A DNA stretch of 64,000 bases from CAUPWF01 sp964369775 (GCA_964369775.1 CAYJHQ010000011.1:1-64000), one strand, 5' to 3'; numbered from the stretch's first letter, positions 8,050 to 18,200 are shown. Made by a program: numbers and translations. Notes: generated by a model not told the origin, from the sequence alone.

Positions 8050-8791
8050 CATGTAGATTTTCTAAAAGTTGATGCAATTTATTACACTCTATCTGCCCTG
8101 GTGCAGATGCTTTGGCTCCGCTTCCAAAGGTGATAGCAGAGCCAAATGCCTCACCAGCTATTCTGCTAATCACGCCTAGTTCCCCCATTGCCATAGTGAC
8201 AATAGATTGGTTCTCGTAGACTTCTTTTACAGCCACTGTTGCTCCTAGCAACTCAATTACATCCGTTTTTTTCAAAGGCATTACTGCAAGCTTTGGTATG
8301 TCTGCTCCTATTTTAATCATCGTGATTAGTTTACTTTCCATTTCATCTTTGGATGGAGTCTTCTCAAAATCATGGCTTGATACCACTGACACCACTTGGT
8401 TGTCTTTTGATTCTGCTACTAAATTTCTTACGATTTCCTCTCCCCTAGAAAGTTCAATATCTACCATATCTATCATCGCTGTTTTCATCGCAAAGATCAG
8501 CAATTCTTGATACTCCGTGCTTCTAATCTCTTTGTTTCCACCTTCTTTTTTACTTCGAAATGTAAAAAGGAGTGGAGTATTCTTTTGCTTTTCTTGAAAC
8601 ATTCTTAATACGCTTAATACTTTATCCGTATCTTGGATTTCGTCAAAACAATCTGCTCTCCACTCTATGATATCCATATTTAGTTTATCTAATTGGTCAA
8701 TTTCTCTACTGATTTCAATACTTGTTTTACCTTGCACCGGTACGCATACCTTTGGAATACCTTCGCCTATCTTAACATTTTTTATAATCAT
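8039..8791 (-). CDS. aroD: 3-dehydroquinate dehydratase, type I
   Basis: Converts 3-dehydroquinate to 3-dehydroshikimate in the shikimate pathway by a Schiff-base mechanism. The 250-residue protein has the type I TIM-barrel landmarks: EWRADCFD near residue 45, FTFRSKKEGG, the general-base His in SSHDFEKTP (~143) and the Schiff-base Lys in PKLAVMPLK (~170), with a C-terminal substrate loop GSGAKASAPGQI. The ribosome site (AAGGA) is about 12 nt from the ATG, rather far. The gene begins only 31 nt after the end of rnpB on the same strand, with no terminator visible between, so it may be read from the rnpB promoter. Its 3' end overlaps the convergent binding-lipoprotein gene. Confidence 0.95.
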   Translation of the reverse strand: MIIKNVKIGEGIPKVCVPVQGKTSIEISREIDQLDKLNMDIIEWRADCFDEIQDTDKVLSVLRMFQEKQKNTPLLFTFRSKKEGGNKEIRSTEYQELLIFAMKTAMIDMVDIELSRGEEIVRNLVAESKDNQVVSVVSSHDFEKTPSKDEMESKLITMIKIGADIPKLAVMPLKKTDVIELLGATVAVKEVYENQSIVTMAMGELGVISRIAGEAFGSAITFGSGAKASAPGQIECNKLHQLLENLHATL

Positions 8792-8821
8792 ACGCTTTAT
8801 GCTTCCTTATCATACGTTTTT

Positions 8822-9169
8822 GTCAAGCAAAACGATAAGCCGGGTTATGTCGCGTGTAGTCATCTATCTAGGCCTAATGTCGCCATTAGGCTCCAGCAAC
8901 CTACCTAAAGCGTGGCGGGCAACCACATTGCTTTCATTCGGTTTTGCTTTGGATGGGGTTTACATATGCCCTCGTTGTTACCAAAGAGGCGGTAGTCTCT
9001 TACACTACCCTTCCACCCTTACCGGAAAATTCCGGCGGTATATTTCTGTTGCACTATCCTTGGAGTCACCTCCACCAGACGTTATCTGGCATCCTGCCCT
9101 GCAAAGCCCGGACTTTCCTCACCTACGATCTTTCGATACTTGTAGCTGCGACTACATGTCTTACTTGAC
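8822..9169 (-). ncRNA. rnpB: RNase P RNA (M1-like), type A
   Basis: The catalytic RNA of RNase P, which trims the 5' leaders of tRNA precursors. On the minus strand the conserved blocks appear in order: GAGGAAAGTCCGGGC (P4/J3-4), GGCAGGATGCC, GATAGTGCAACAGAAA (J11/12), CCGCC, GGTAAGGGTG, AGAGACTACC, and near the 3' end GATGACTACACGCGACA with AACCCGGCTTA (P4 strand and CCA-binding region). Helix P1 closes the molecule: GTCAAGTAAGAC at the 5' end pairs along all 12 positions (with G-U pairs) with GTTTTGCTTGAC at the 3' end. The layout suits the type A class common in Clostridia. About 348 nt. The ends are inferred from P1 and from the promoter. Confidence 0.96.
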
Positions 9170-9175
9170 TTTCGT

Positions 9176-9204
9176 ATTTTATCACGCACCTAAAAAAAAG
9201 TAAA
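9176..9204 (-). promoter_or_regulatory. rnpB promoter
   Basis: Minus strand: TTTACT (9199-9204), 17-bp spacer, TAAAAT (9176-9181). The predicted start about 7 nt downstream falls at 9169, the first base of helix P1, which supports both calls. Confidence 0.85.
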
Positions 9205-9212
9205 GATAGAGC

Positions 9213-10214
9213 TTAAAAATATATAGTTTTTAATATTTTTGCAATTGCTAGTGTTGCCCCTTTTCCATTCACCTTAAGTTGGGTAATCTCACCACACTCA
9301 CTGCCTAAAAAAGCTGCTCTCTCAGAAATATTAGCTACTGATTTTTCTTCTGGCTCTGAATGATTTATCATATTTACACTCAATAATTGTTCTGAACTAA
9401 ATGATACGAGCGGAATTCTATACTTTGTTGATAAACTAACTAGTGCTGGCTCTTGTGCTTTCGTATCGAGTGTCGCAATCTTTTTAATTTGTCCTAAATC
9501 TATCTCTGCTGCTTCTAATTGCATCAGGAACAATTCCTCAACATTTCTAGAATCTGCATTTTCTTTTACACCCATTCCTATTACGTATTGGCTACGTATT
9601 GCAATTCTTTGTGTATACCATGACAAATCTTTTAAACTTTTACAAAATCTTAACTCTTCAGGAATTTTTCCTTCTATTGGGTATTCACTGTAAAACCCTA
9701 TATGTTGTCCATCTAGAACTGCTGCTGAAATAATTCTCGCCTGTTCAATACTTCCTGTTTCCATCTGGTTTCTTCTTGCAAATTTCTCTAGTGAAAACTT
9801 TGACTGCACCTCTGCTGGTGTTGTAATGATACTTGTAGCATTGATATATTTTGCAATCTCAATAGCCAATTCATTTCCTCTTCCTAAATGATTTCCAAGC
9901 ACTGGAATCACGTATTTACCCTCTTCATCAATTACGATGCAACAAGGATCTTTTAGTTTATCTTTAACATTTTCCATAAACATCCTTACAGCAATATCTA
10001 CACCACCTATAAATATGAATGCTTCTACTTTCCTCCAATATTCACTCACCCACAACTTTGCATCCTTTAAAGCTGATATTGTTTCTGCCTCACAAGGACT
10101 CCTGTTTGCTGAAAATGAAAGATATTCAAATTCATTCTTTTCTAAAATTTCGGTAACCTCATCCTTTAGTACTGTTCCTTGTTTTGTAAAGCTTACAACT
10201 GCTATTTTTATCAT
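9213..10214 (-). CDS. cbiG: CbiG-like cobalt-precorrin-5A hydrolase, solitary
   Basis: A 333-residue protein with the CbiG plan: an N-terminal domain (IAVVSFTKQG..., FIGGVDIAVRMF), a central linker, and the C-terminal CbiG/GbiG domain (VIGMGVKENADSRNVEELF, IATLDTKAQEPALV, FSSEQL). The enzyme opens the delta-lactone of cobalt-precorrin-5A with loss of acetaldehyde in anaerobic cobalamin synthesis. Two oddities: no other cobalamin gene is in the window, and the usual S/G-G-H-x-G-G-A-N loop reads LGNHLGRGNELA. It follows the DUF1015 gene by 42 nt on the same strand and probably shares its transcript. It ends just upstream of the rnpB promoter. The family is fairly sure; the activity less so. Confidence 0.82.
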   Translation of the reverse strand: MIKIAVVSFTKQGTVLKDEVTEILEKNEFEYLSFSANRSPCEAETISALKDAKLWVSEYWRKVEAFIFIGGVDIAVRMFMENVKDKLKDPCCIVIDEEGKYVIPVLGNHLGRGNELAIEIAKYINATSIITTPAEVQSKFSLEKFARRNQMETGSIEQARIISAAVLDGQHIGFYSEYPIEGKIPEELRFCKSLKDLSWYTQRIAIRSQYVIGMGVKENADSRNVEELFLMQLEAAEIDLGQIKKIATLDTKAQEPALVSLSTKYRIPLVSFSSEQLLSVNMINHSEPEEKSVANISERAAFLGSECGEITQLKVNGKGATLAIAKILKTIYF

Positions 10215-10256
10215 TGTTTTCTTGTAATTCCCTTCTATTTCTCTTATCTTTTTATA

Positions 10257-11504
10257 TTATTGTTTCTCAATCTCATGAATAAAAATTCCTGATCTTAATT
10301 TCGGTTCAAACCACGTAGATTTCGGCGGCATCAACCTCTTTGCATCTGCGACAGAAAAAAGCTCTGTTATGGTTGTTGGATGCAACATGAAACCTACACC
10401 ATTACTTTCGTCTACCTGCTTTTCAATTTCTTCTATTCCTCGAATTCCTCCTACAAATGAAATACGTTCATCCGTTTTGGGATCTAAGATTCCTAGGATA
10501 TCTCCTAAAATATATCTTTGCAAGACTGCCACATCCAACCCCTCTACAGGATCACTTGAGAAAATCTCTTCTTTTGCTACCAATCGATACCACTGCTTAT
10601 CTATGTACATTCCAAATGTTCTTTTCTCTGATGGCTTACTGTACTCTTTATTCTTTATCTCTTGGACTTCAAAGTATGCTTTAATTTTTTCAATCAACTC
10701 ATCTTTTTCTAAATGATTCCAATCTTTTACAACTCTATTGTAATCTAGAATTTTCAACTCTTCTTCTTGAAAAAGCACTGCTAAAAAATGATTAAACTCC
10801 TCTTCCCCTGTAAAACTTGGATTCGCTTCTCTTCTTTTTTGCGCCACCTTAACAGCTGAAGCAGCTCTGTGGTGACCGTCGGCGATATACACTTTTTCAA
10901 TGTCTGCAAATCGTGAGGTAATCTCTTCAATCACATCACTTTCATGAATTCTCCATACCTTATGAACGATTCCATCTTCTGAGATAAAATCATAAATCGG
11001 ATTATTCCTCTTTTGTGTTTCAACCATTAATTGAAGTTTATCTTCTTTTTTATACGCTAGAAAAATTGGCCCTGTCTGTGCACTGCATACATCTATATGG
11101 CGTATTCTATCTTGCTCTTTGTCCACTCTAGTATTCTCATGAGTACAGACAATCCCGTTAATATAGTCATCTACAGATGCTAATCCTACAATGCCCGATT
11201 GGCTTCTCCCATTCATTATCAGCTCATAGATATATAAACAAGCTTCTTTCTCTTGTATAAGTACACCTTCACATCTTAGCTTTTCTAGCAAATCCGCAGA
11301 TGCTTTATATGCTTTCTCGTCATATGGAGAAACCATTTCGTTTAATTGAACTTCTCCTCGATCAATCTTTAAAAAAGATAGGGGTTTATCTTCTACTTCA
11401 ACTCTTGCTTCTTGACTTGTAAATACATCGTATGGTAATGCTGCAACTTCACTCACCACCTGTTGAATTGGTCGAATCGCTTTAAATGCTTTTAAACTTG
11501 CCAT
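10257..11504 (-). CDS. DUF1015 family protein
   Basis: A 415-residue cytoplasmic protein of the DUF1015 family, widespread in Clostridia and of unknown biochemical role. The signatures are an early ALPYDVFTSQEAR, FLKIDRGE, LYIYE, the central TRVDKEQDRIRH and the invariant YIADGHHRAASA (about residue 206), followed by FLAVLFQ. No signal peptide or membrane segment. In many genomes the family lies near serine/phosphoglycerate metabolism; here it pairs with cbiG instead, 42 nt downstream. ATG at 11504 follows AAAAGGGGATATT. The ADGHHR motif suggests a metal or phosphate site, which is inference only. Confidence 0.88.
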   Translation of the reverse strand: MASLKAFKAIRPIQQVVSEVAALPYDVFTSQEARVEVEDKPLSFLKIDRGEVQLNEMVSPYDEKAYKASADLLEKLRCEGVLIQEKEACLYIYELIMNGRSQSGIVGLASVDDYINGIVCTHENTRVDKEQDRIRHIDVCSAQTGPIFLAYKKEDKLQLMVETQKRNNPIYDFISEDGIVHKVWRIHESDVIEEITSRFADIEKVYIADGHHRAASAVKVAQKRREANPSFTGEEEFNHFLAVLFQEEELKILDYNRVVKDWNHLEKDELIEKIKAYFEVQEIKNKEYSKPSEKRTFGMYIDKQWYRLVAKEEIFSSDPVEGLDVAVLQRYILGDILGILDPKTDERISFVGGIRGIEEIEKQVDESNGVGFMLHPTTITELFSVADAKRLMPPKSTWFEPKLRSGIFIHEIEKQ

Positions 11505-11574
11505 AATATCCCCTTTTCATTTGTTTATACTATAGTCTTTCTATTATATCACGATTCATTTCTTTTTTGAAGAA

Positions 11575-13047
11575 TTAAATAATAATACATACAAGTCCAC
11601 CATTACTATCATTTACAATCTTTTGCATGGTATCTTGCAACTTAACTTGACTTTCATCTGTAATCATAGTCACTTTGTTTTTCATTCCATCTTCCACTAA
11701 CTCTTCTACCGACTTACCAAAAATATTTGTATTCCAAATCCCATCTTCCTTTTGTGTATTTTCTTTTATATATTTCACAAGATCTTGTGCTTGTGCTTCA
11801 CTTCCTACTATTGGTGCTATCTCTGTCTCTATATTGGCTCTAATAAAATGAATCGATGGAGCTATTGAATGAATTTTCACCCCATACTTATTTCCCTGTT
11901 TTATGATTTCTGGTTCTTTTACTGTTATTTCATTTTTATTTGGCATTACAACTCCGTATCCCTTCATCCTTACCATGTTAAGAGCACCTTCTACTTGTTG
12001 ATATTCATTTTTTAATGTTGCCAGTTGCTTAAGTTCGCCAATTAAATCATATTCACTATCAAGCTTTGTTCCTGTCAATTCGCTTAACATATGATAATAG
12101 CATTCTTCCTTCATCGAAATACTTATCTGTATACACCCGCTATCCATATACACTTTCTCTAATTTTATCTCATCTATATATGGACTATCTGTCTGAAAAG
12201 TTTCATTTAACATAGTTTTTACATCTGATGCGTTATGAATTATCGCTCTTACATACTCTAAAATATCTTTTTTTACAGCATGTTCTCGATTTAACATTTC
12301 AACCCATTTTGGAACGAGGAACTGTACCTCAGTAATTGGAAATTCATAAAGAATACTTTGCATTATTTTATTGATATCCGCTTCTTTTAGTTGCGCACAA
12401 TTAACTGCCATTGTTTCTACTCCACATTCAGCTTTTATATTTGCAGCTATTTTTTGTGCCTCTTCTCCATATGGTTTTTGAGAATTTACTAATACGATAA
12501 ATGGCTTTCCTATTGCCTGTAGTTCTTGAATTGTCTTTTTTTCTGCTTCTAGATAATTAGAGCGTTCTATATCACCGATACTCCCATCTGTTGTTACCAC
12601 AATTCCTATTGTAGCATGATCGTGAATCACTTTTTTCGTCCCTATTGTAGCTGCTTGTGTAAATGGTATTTCCCCTTCCATCCAAGGAGTTTTCACCATT
12701 CGCTCTACACCACCTTCTATATGACCCGATGCACCCTCAATTACAAATCCCACTACATCTATTAATCTCATCTTTACGCTTACTTCATCTGTTAAAGATA
12801 TCTGTGCTGCTTCTTTTGGTATAAATTTTGGCTCTGTAGTCATAATTGTCTTTCCTGCTGCTGACTGTGGCAATTCATCCTTTGTTCGTTCTAATTCATG
12901 TGGATTTTCCATCTTTGGAAGTACCAAAACGTCCATAAATCTTTTTATAAATGTTGACTTCCCTGTTCTCACTGGGCCTACAACTCCTATGTATATTTCT
13001 CCACTTGTCCTCTCTGCAATGTCTTTATACACATCAAAATCTTGCAT
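11575..13047 (-). CDS. spoIVA: Stage IV sporulation protein A, spore coat ATPase
   Basis: The ATPase that polymerises on the forespore surface as the basement layer of the spore coat. 490 residues, against 492 in Bacillus subtilis. The N-terminal GTPase-like domain has Walker A GPVRTGKST near residue 22 and LIDVVGFV(I)EGASGH; the C-terminal part ends with the short hydrophobic GGLVCIII used for membrane/SpoVM docking. ATG at 13045-13047 follows GGAGGG at 6-7 nt; the longer frame's ATG at 13065 overlaps that ribosome site. A sigma-E-like promoter can be proposed upstream. It is divergent from the EAL protein gene. Its presence argues that the organism belongs to an endospore-forming lineage. 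Confidence 0.96.
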   Translation of the reverse strand: MQDFDVYKDIAERTSGEIYIGVVGPVRTGKSTFIKRFMDVLVLPKMENPHELERTKDELPQSAAGKTIMTTEPKFIPKEAAQISLTDEVSVKMRLIDVVGFVIEGASGHIEGGVERMVKTPWMEGEIPFTQAATIGTKKVIHDHATIGIVVTTDGSIGDIERSNYLEAEKKTIQELQAIGKPFIVLVNSQKPYGEEAQKIAANIKAECGVETMAVNCAQLKEADINKIMQSILYEFPITEVQFLVPKWVEMLNREHAVKKDILEYVRAIIHNASDVKTMLNETFQTDSPYIDEIKLEKVYMDSGCIQISISMKEECYYHMLSELTGTKLDSEYDLIGELKQLATLKNEYQQVEGALNMVRMKGYGVVMPNKNEITVKEPEIIKQGNKYGVKIHSIAPSIHFIRANIETEIAPIVGSEAQAQDLVKYIKENTQKEDGIWNTNIFGKSVEELVEDGMKNKVTMITDESQVKLQDTMQKIVNDSNGGLVCIII

Positions 13048-13081
13048 ACTATTCCCTCCATACATTCACGGTGTTATACCT

Positions 13082-13109
13082 AAATATATGATAAAATTCT
13101 TGAATTATT
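13082..13109 (-). promoter_or_regulatory. Possible sigma-E promoter of spoIVA
   Basis: On the minus strand CATATATTT (13082-13090) resembles the sigma-E -10 (CATAnnnT) and AATAATT (13103-13109) its ATA-containing -35, 12 bp apart. spoIVA belongs to the sigma-E regulon in Bacillus; the match here is loose. Confidence 0.35.
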
Positions 13110-13157
13110 ACTCATGATACAAGCGTTTAATTTTAACTTGTCTATTAGTGGAAATCA

Positions 13158-13186
13158 TTGACAATATGCGTTCTAAGCTATACAAT
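13158..13186 (+). promoter_or_regulatory. Sigma-A promoter for the EAL protein gene
   Basis: TTGACA (13158-13163), 17-bp spacer, TACAAT (13181-13186): near-consensus vegetative promoter 34 nt ahead of the ATG. Confidence 0.82.
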
Positions 13187-13219
13187 GGTACGAGAAACTA
13201 ATAGAAAGTAGATAATACA

Positions 13220-14545
13220 ATGAGTACAAATGATTCTGTGTTTAACAGATTTTTTAATAAAAATGAAAAAGTAGAGATGGATAAATATTGCAATGCCTTA
13301 ACAGTTACAGCATTTGAGAAAAAGGCCGAAGCTGTTATTGCTAGTGCTAGTCACGATGAGTATATGATAATAACTTTTGAAGTTGATCAATTTGCCGCAA
13401 TTATAGATATTTGTGGAAAAAGCATGATAGCACCGCTTTTAACTCATGTTACTGATACCATCGTACCGATTGTGGAGCAATTTGAAGGTATTATCTGTCA
13501 TATAACTAACAGTCGTTTTATCATTCTAGCGAAAAACATGCCATTTCCTGAGCTAGAGGAAATCTTTTATAATGTCAAAAAAAAGACGATAGATCAAATT
13601 GTTAAGAATGATTATGTTGCTCATCTCTCATTAAATATAAGTGCAGGGGTCTATTATATTCAGACCGCTAAATCACATCTTTATCAATATATTGAATATG
13701 CCGAGACTGCCAAATCCTTAAAGAAGAATGAATATGGATCTACCTTGGTAGAATTCACACCTGAGATGCTTAGAAAACAAAAAGAAGTTACTGTAGTTAG
13801 CACAAAGATGCAAAATGCATTAAAACGTAGAGAATTTATTCCATACATACAACCTAAAGTCAGTTTAAAAACTGGAGAACCTACTGGCGGAGAGATTTTG
13901 GCTCGTTGGATTAATCAAGAAGGTATGATTTCACCCGCTACATTTATTCCAGTCATGGAGTCTAATGGTTTTATTGCTTCTTTGGATTTATATATGTTTG
14001 AGGAGACTTGTAAGGCATGGAGAATGTTAATTAAAACTAGAGCCACCGCAATCAAAACCTTGAGTGTCAATCTATCTCGACTCACTTTATTGCAACCAAA
14101 TCTAACAGAAAATTTACAAGCAATTTTAACTCACTATGACTTACAACCTAATGTAATTGAATTAGAAATAACCGAGTCTGCCTTTACTGGGAACAAAAAG
14201 TTTATTACAGATAGAATCAAAGCCTTAAGCAATATGGGATTTTTAATTGCTATTGATGATTTTGGAACAAATTATTCTACTTTGATATCTTTGCTTGAAA
14301 TTGATGCACACACGGTAAAATTTGATAGAGAATTTATCAATTCACTTATTACTCAAAAAGGTAAGGCTTTTGTCTCTTCTATGATCATCACCTTCCAAAA
14401 CGCCAATTTCCACATCGTTTTTGAAGGAATTGAAACACAAGAACAGCATGATATACTCTCTGATTTTGGATGTGACACTGCCCAAGGCTTTTTATATGCT
14501 AAACCACTACCATTAGAAGATTTTCTTGTCTATGCAAATAAATAA
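13220..14545 (+). CDS. EAL-domain c-di-GMP phosphodiesterase with degenerate GGDEF-like N-terminus
   Basis: A 441-residue soluble protein. Residues ~1-185 look like a decayed GGDEF domain with no GGDEF motif. Residues ~200-440 form an EAL domain, which hydrolyses c-di-GMP to pGpG. The signature reads GGEILARW in place of EAL, keeping the metal-binding Glu. The other catalytic positions are kept: Asn in SVNLSRL, ELEITES, IDDFGTNYS, the Lys in VKFDREF, FEGIETQEQ and QGFLYAKP. Activity is therefore likely. No membrane segment. The ribosome site is weak (GAAAGTAG). It is divergent from spoIVA, has a strong vegetative promoter and a strong terminator, so it is monocistronic. Confidence 0.9.
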   Translation: MSTNDSVFNRFFNKNEKVEMDKYCNALTVTAFEKKAEAVIASASHDEYMIITFEVDQFAAIIDICGKSMIAPLLTHVTDTIVPIVEQFEGIICHITNSRFIILAKNMPFPELEEIFYNVKKKTIDQIVKNDYVAHLSLNISAGVYYIQTAKSHLYQYIEYAETAKSLKKNEYGSTLVEFTPEMLRKQKEVTVVSTKMQNALKRREFIPYIQPKVSLKTGEPTGGEILARWINQEGMISPATFIPVMESNGFIASLDLYMFEETCKAWRMLIKTRATAIKTLSVNLSRLTLLQPNLTENLQAILTHYDLQPNVIELEITESAFTGNKKFITDRIKALSNMGFLIAIDDFGTNYSTLISLLEIDAHTVKFDREFINSLITQKGKAFVSSMIITFQNANFHIVFEGIETQEQHDILSDFGCDTAQGFLYAKPLPLEDFLVYANK

Positions 14546-14551
14546 TTCAAC

Positions 14552-14618
14552 AAAGCCCCTTCACACTTCTGCAGGAATAAAATCTTCCAGAAATATGAAG
14601 GGGCTTATTATTATTTTG
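14552..14618 (+). terminator. Intrinsic terminator after the EAL gene
   Basis: AAGCCCCTTCA (14553-14563) pairs with TGAAGGGGCTT (14597-14607) across an internally paired loop, followed by ATTATTATTTT. The convergent nitroreductase gene ends at 14641, so it may serve both. Confidence 0.85.
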
Positions 14619-14640
14619 AATTTTCTTCCTCTATCTACTA

Positions 14641-15183
14641 CTACAGAAATGTCAAAAGCTCAGTAACTGGTTTTCTTTTCGGAGTATTTGGGTCTTCCTC
14701 TGGATACCCCATACAAATCAATGTACCTATTTTTTGATTTTGTGATATATCTAGAAGTTTTATAATCTTATCTTCATCAAAATACCCTGTAATAACAGTT
14801 CCAATTCCTTTTTCATAAGCTGATAAACATAGTGTTTGAGATGCGATTCCCGCATCAAACATCTCGAACCTATCTTCTTTTGGCGTTGAGTAAGATCCAT
14901 CTCTCTCATACCCTGAGCGCTTAGTCACATAAGTTACGATCATCACCCCTGCACATCCTTTTAATGTCTGTGCATTAAAATCAAATCCTAAAATCATCTC
15001 ATCCGCTATTTTATTTATCAGTTCTTTGTTCTCTAAATAGATGTATCTCGGTATCTGCGTATGCTTCCATGATGGTGAGTAAGAAGATTCTTCTATAATT
15101 TGCTCAATAACGTGATGCTCAATTTTTTCCTCTTTAAATTTTCTAATACTTCGTCTCTCTTTAATCGCCTGTATTACGTCCAT
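14641..15183 (-). CDS. Nitroreductase family protein
   Basis: A 180-residue FMN-dependent NAD(P)H oxidoreductase of the nitroreductase superfamily. Typical N-terminus DVIQAIKERRSIRKF (FMN phosphate contacts), SYSPSWKHTQ, and the C-terminal GYPEEDP-PKRKPVTELL. The central part has the dimer-helix DAGIASQTLCLSAYEKGIGT. The substrate is not predictable; members reduce nitroaromatics, quinones or flavins. ATG at 15183 follows TGGAGG at 7 nt. It begins 28 nt after the end of the large FIST/EAL/GGDEF gene on the same strand, so the two may be co-transcribed. Confidence 0.88.
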   Translation of the reverse strand: MDVIQAIKERRSIRKFKEEKIEHHVIEQIIEESSYSPSWKHTQIPRYIYLENKELINKIADEMILGFDFNAQTLKGCAGVMIVTYVTKRSGYERDGSYSTPKEDRFEMFDAGIASQTLCLSAYEKGIGTVITGYFDEDKIIKLLDISQNQKIGTLICMGYPEEDPNTPKRKPVTELLTFL

Positions 15184-15211
15184 AATAATCCTCCATTTTT
15201 CTTTTACTTAT

Positions 15212-18200
15212 TTATTCTTTATCCCCATAAAATGAATAGGTATTTTTCCCTGCATCTTTCGCTTTATATAACGCTTTATCTGCCATGCTATTCAGTTTTC
15301 CATAATCTGTAGAATGTTCTGGTACCATAACAATTCCAACACTGATTCCTACATCTTTCAAATCAACATTCTTTATAGTTATTGCATTTACATTAGAAAT
15401 AATACGCTCTACTACAACCTGTACATTTTCTTTGGATAAAACATCACTTAGCATAATTACAAATTCATCTCCACCTAAGCGTCCAAGTATATCACCCATT
15501 CTCAGACTGCATTTTAATGCGCTGACCAATTCCATGAGATATTGGTCTCCAGCTTGATGTCCATAAATATCATTAATCTTTTTAAAATTATCCACATCTA
15601 CCAACATCAAAGCATTCACAATTTTTTCGTCGTCTCGCTCACATCTCAGAATTGCCTCAGTAATTTTTTCTTGCACTGTTGCACGACTGTATGTTTTAGT
15701 TAACGAATCTGTCTCCATTGTAGCTTCTAAACTATTTGTTAAATAATGACTTGACTCTAATGCTCTTTTTAGGCTTTTTTCATTCTTCGCATTTATAATT
15801 AAAGTAAATGTTAAATAAATTGCAAAAATCAATATTACTGTAACTGAAAAAGCATAGGTTGAAACATCAATTTTTTGAGTCATCTGCGTTGTTACATCGG
15901 CTAGTAATATACTTACTACACACCAATCTGTATCAGGTACTCTAACCATTACAGCTGTCCTGTCTTCTCCATTCACATCATATTTTAGTAGTGCAGTCTC
16001 ACCATTTTCCATGTCTTCTCGTAAAGACTCTGCTGTATGACCATTTGTCATATTAAGTGAACCTATAAAACTGTACATATCTCCGTCTTGAAATAAATTA
16101 TCACTACTTCCACTGAGTATAATTGGAGTTCCGTCCACTTGGCATAAGTGATAAAAAGCTTCTCCTCCAAAGTTCTTCAAATCCAATACTGACGCAAATT
16201 CGTCTACGTAGAATATTCCGTAAATTTCTGCATCTACACCCTCTTGGATACCATATGGGGTCCCTATCGCAAATAATTTTCTCCCTGTATTTATCTCTGT
16301 TACAGGAGGTAATACCTCCACTTCACCCTCTTTTACATCTCCTAACTCTAATTTATTGTCTGTAACTAATCGATTTCCATTAGAGTCCACTGGTGTTTCA
16401 CCATTTATTGAAACATACATATCATCGAATAAATTGATATTTGTAATTTCTCCTAATACTGTTGCCGCCGCTTTTGTATCTGAAAAATGAGATGTCACTG
16501 CAATCTCTGAACTTATTAGCATGTCAGAAGCGTCCTCCACTTTCGAAGATACTTTATCCGCCATACCAGTAGCCATTTCAATCAAAAACTCATCGCTAAT
16601 CTCTTCTACTGTTTTTAAATTATTAGATGAAAATAGTAGTACTGCTGCAATAATTAAAACTACCGTTACCATCCCTCCTATAAATAAGGATCTCCGTTTT
16701 ACTTTTTGTGTAACCGTTCCACTAAACCGATCCACATCCTCTTTATTTGTATCTAACGCCGTACTTTGTCTGTTGTTGTTTTCTTCTGCTACAACATAAA
16801 GCTCTTCAATTGGCATCGGCCTAGAAAAGAGATACCCTTGTGAATATCGGATTCCACTTTTTACAAGAGTTTTTTGCATGGCAGCCGTCTCCACACATTC
16901 CGCGATTAGCTCTACTTGCATTTTTTTACTCAGATAAAAAATACTATCTAAAATCTGATTGTAACTAACATCTGTGCCTAAAAGTTCTGTCAGAGACCCA
17001 TTGATTTTTATGTAGTCAATCTCTAGGTTTCCTATCTCTATGAAATTGGAATATCCCGAACCAAAATCATCTATTGCAATCTTTGCTCCGTATTGTCTCA
17101 GCCTTCTTATAAATTGTCTTAGGTGTTCTTGCCCTGCGAACTTTTCAGTTTCTACAAGTTCAAAAATAAAATGGCTAGAATCCTTCATTTTGCTTAAGCG
17201 TTCACAAATCATCTCTGCAAACTTTTCTGAATGGATGTCAAGAGATGATAGATTCATTGTAATAATCTCACTTCGATTCTCAAACAAGTCCAATACTTTT
17301 CCAACCATCTGATAGCTCAACTCAAGGTAAAGTTCATGCTTTTTCGCAATCTCCATAAATACACTTGGTGGTAATAAATCTCCATCTTTCGTCTGTATCC
17401 GCATCAACGCTTCATATGCAAAAAACATACTTTTTTGGCTATCGTAGATTCCCTGAAAGTAAGGTATAACTCTATTATTTTTTAACGCCTCTTTTATCTG
17501 TGCAACTACCTCAAACTCTTTTTGAAGATCATAATCTTCGTCATTACTATCACAATTAAATAGCTCTGAAGTATTATTCTTTGAATGTTCCTTTACATAG
17601 TTTAAAAGTTCTTTTGGATTTTTCCCTTGCAGTGTCACTGCAAAATTTACATTGAACAAAGTTCCTTTATTCTCTGAAAAATGAACAAATATTTTATCTA
17701 CTGCTTCATTAAAAAACTTTATTGCTACAGAGTTGTCTGTCGTAAAGAAGAAAGTTTTTTTGTCAAATCTATAAAACTTTAATTTCAACAATTCTATATG
17801 GTCATTCGCATACTCTTTCATCTGACTCATCAGTTTCACAACAAAATCATCTTCACTATCACCATTTTCTAATGCTATGTCCCTTATAGATATTAAACAA
17901 ATTTTTTGATTTTCACCTTGTCCTCTCTCTTTCAAAAACCTCCCCATCGTATCATCTGTTAATTGCATACGTCCCATAGCAAGTTCTTCATTTTTCAATG
18001 CATTTTCAAATAAAGTAAACTCACTATCTTTATGTGCTACGTTTATTAGATTTTGTAGTACCTGACTCATCTCCTCGTTAGTATCATCTAGCTCTTCTAT
18101 TCTATCGTAAGCACTTAAATCAGGGGTGATGTAATTTACTTTTTCTGCCATTGTAAACACTGCACAAGTTCCATTGTAGTAATAGGTATTATTATTTTTA

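Noticed and set aside
8667..9203. A 178-codon plus-strand open frame and two overlapping ones (8693-8908, 8944-9168)
   Set aside because: They lie opposite rnpB, whose conserved blocks and P1 helix are on the minus strand; no ribosome site, and the translation has no family features.
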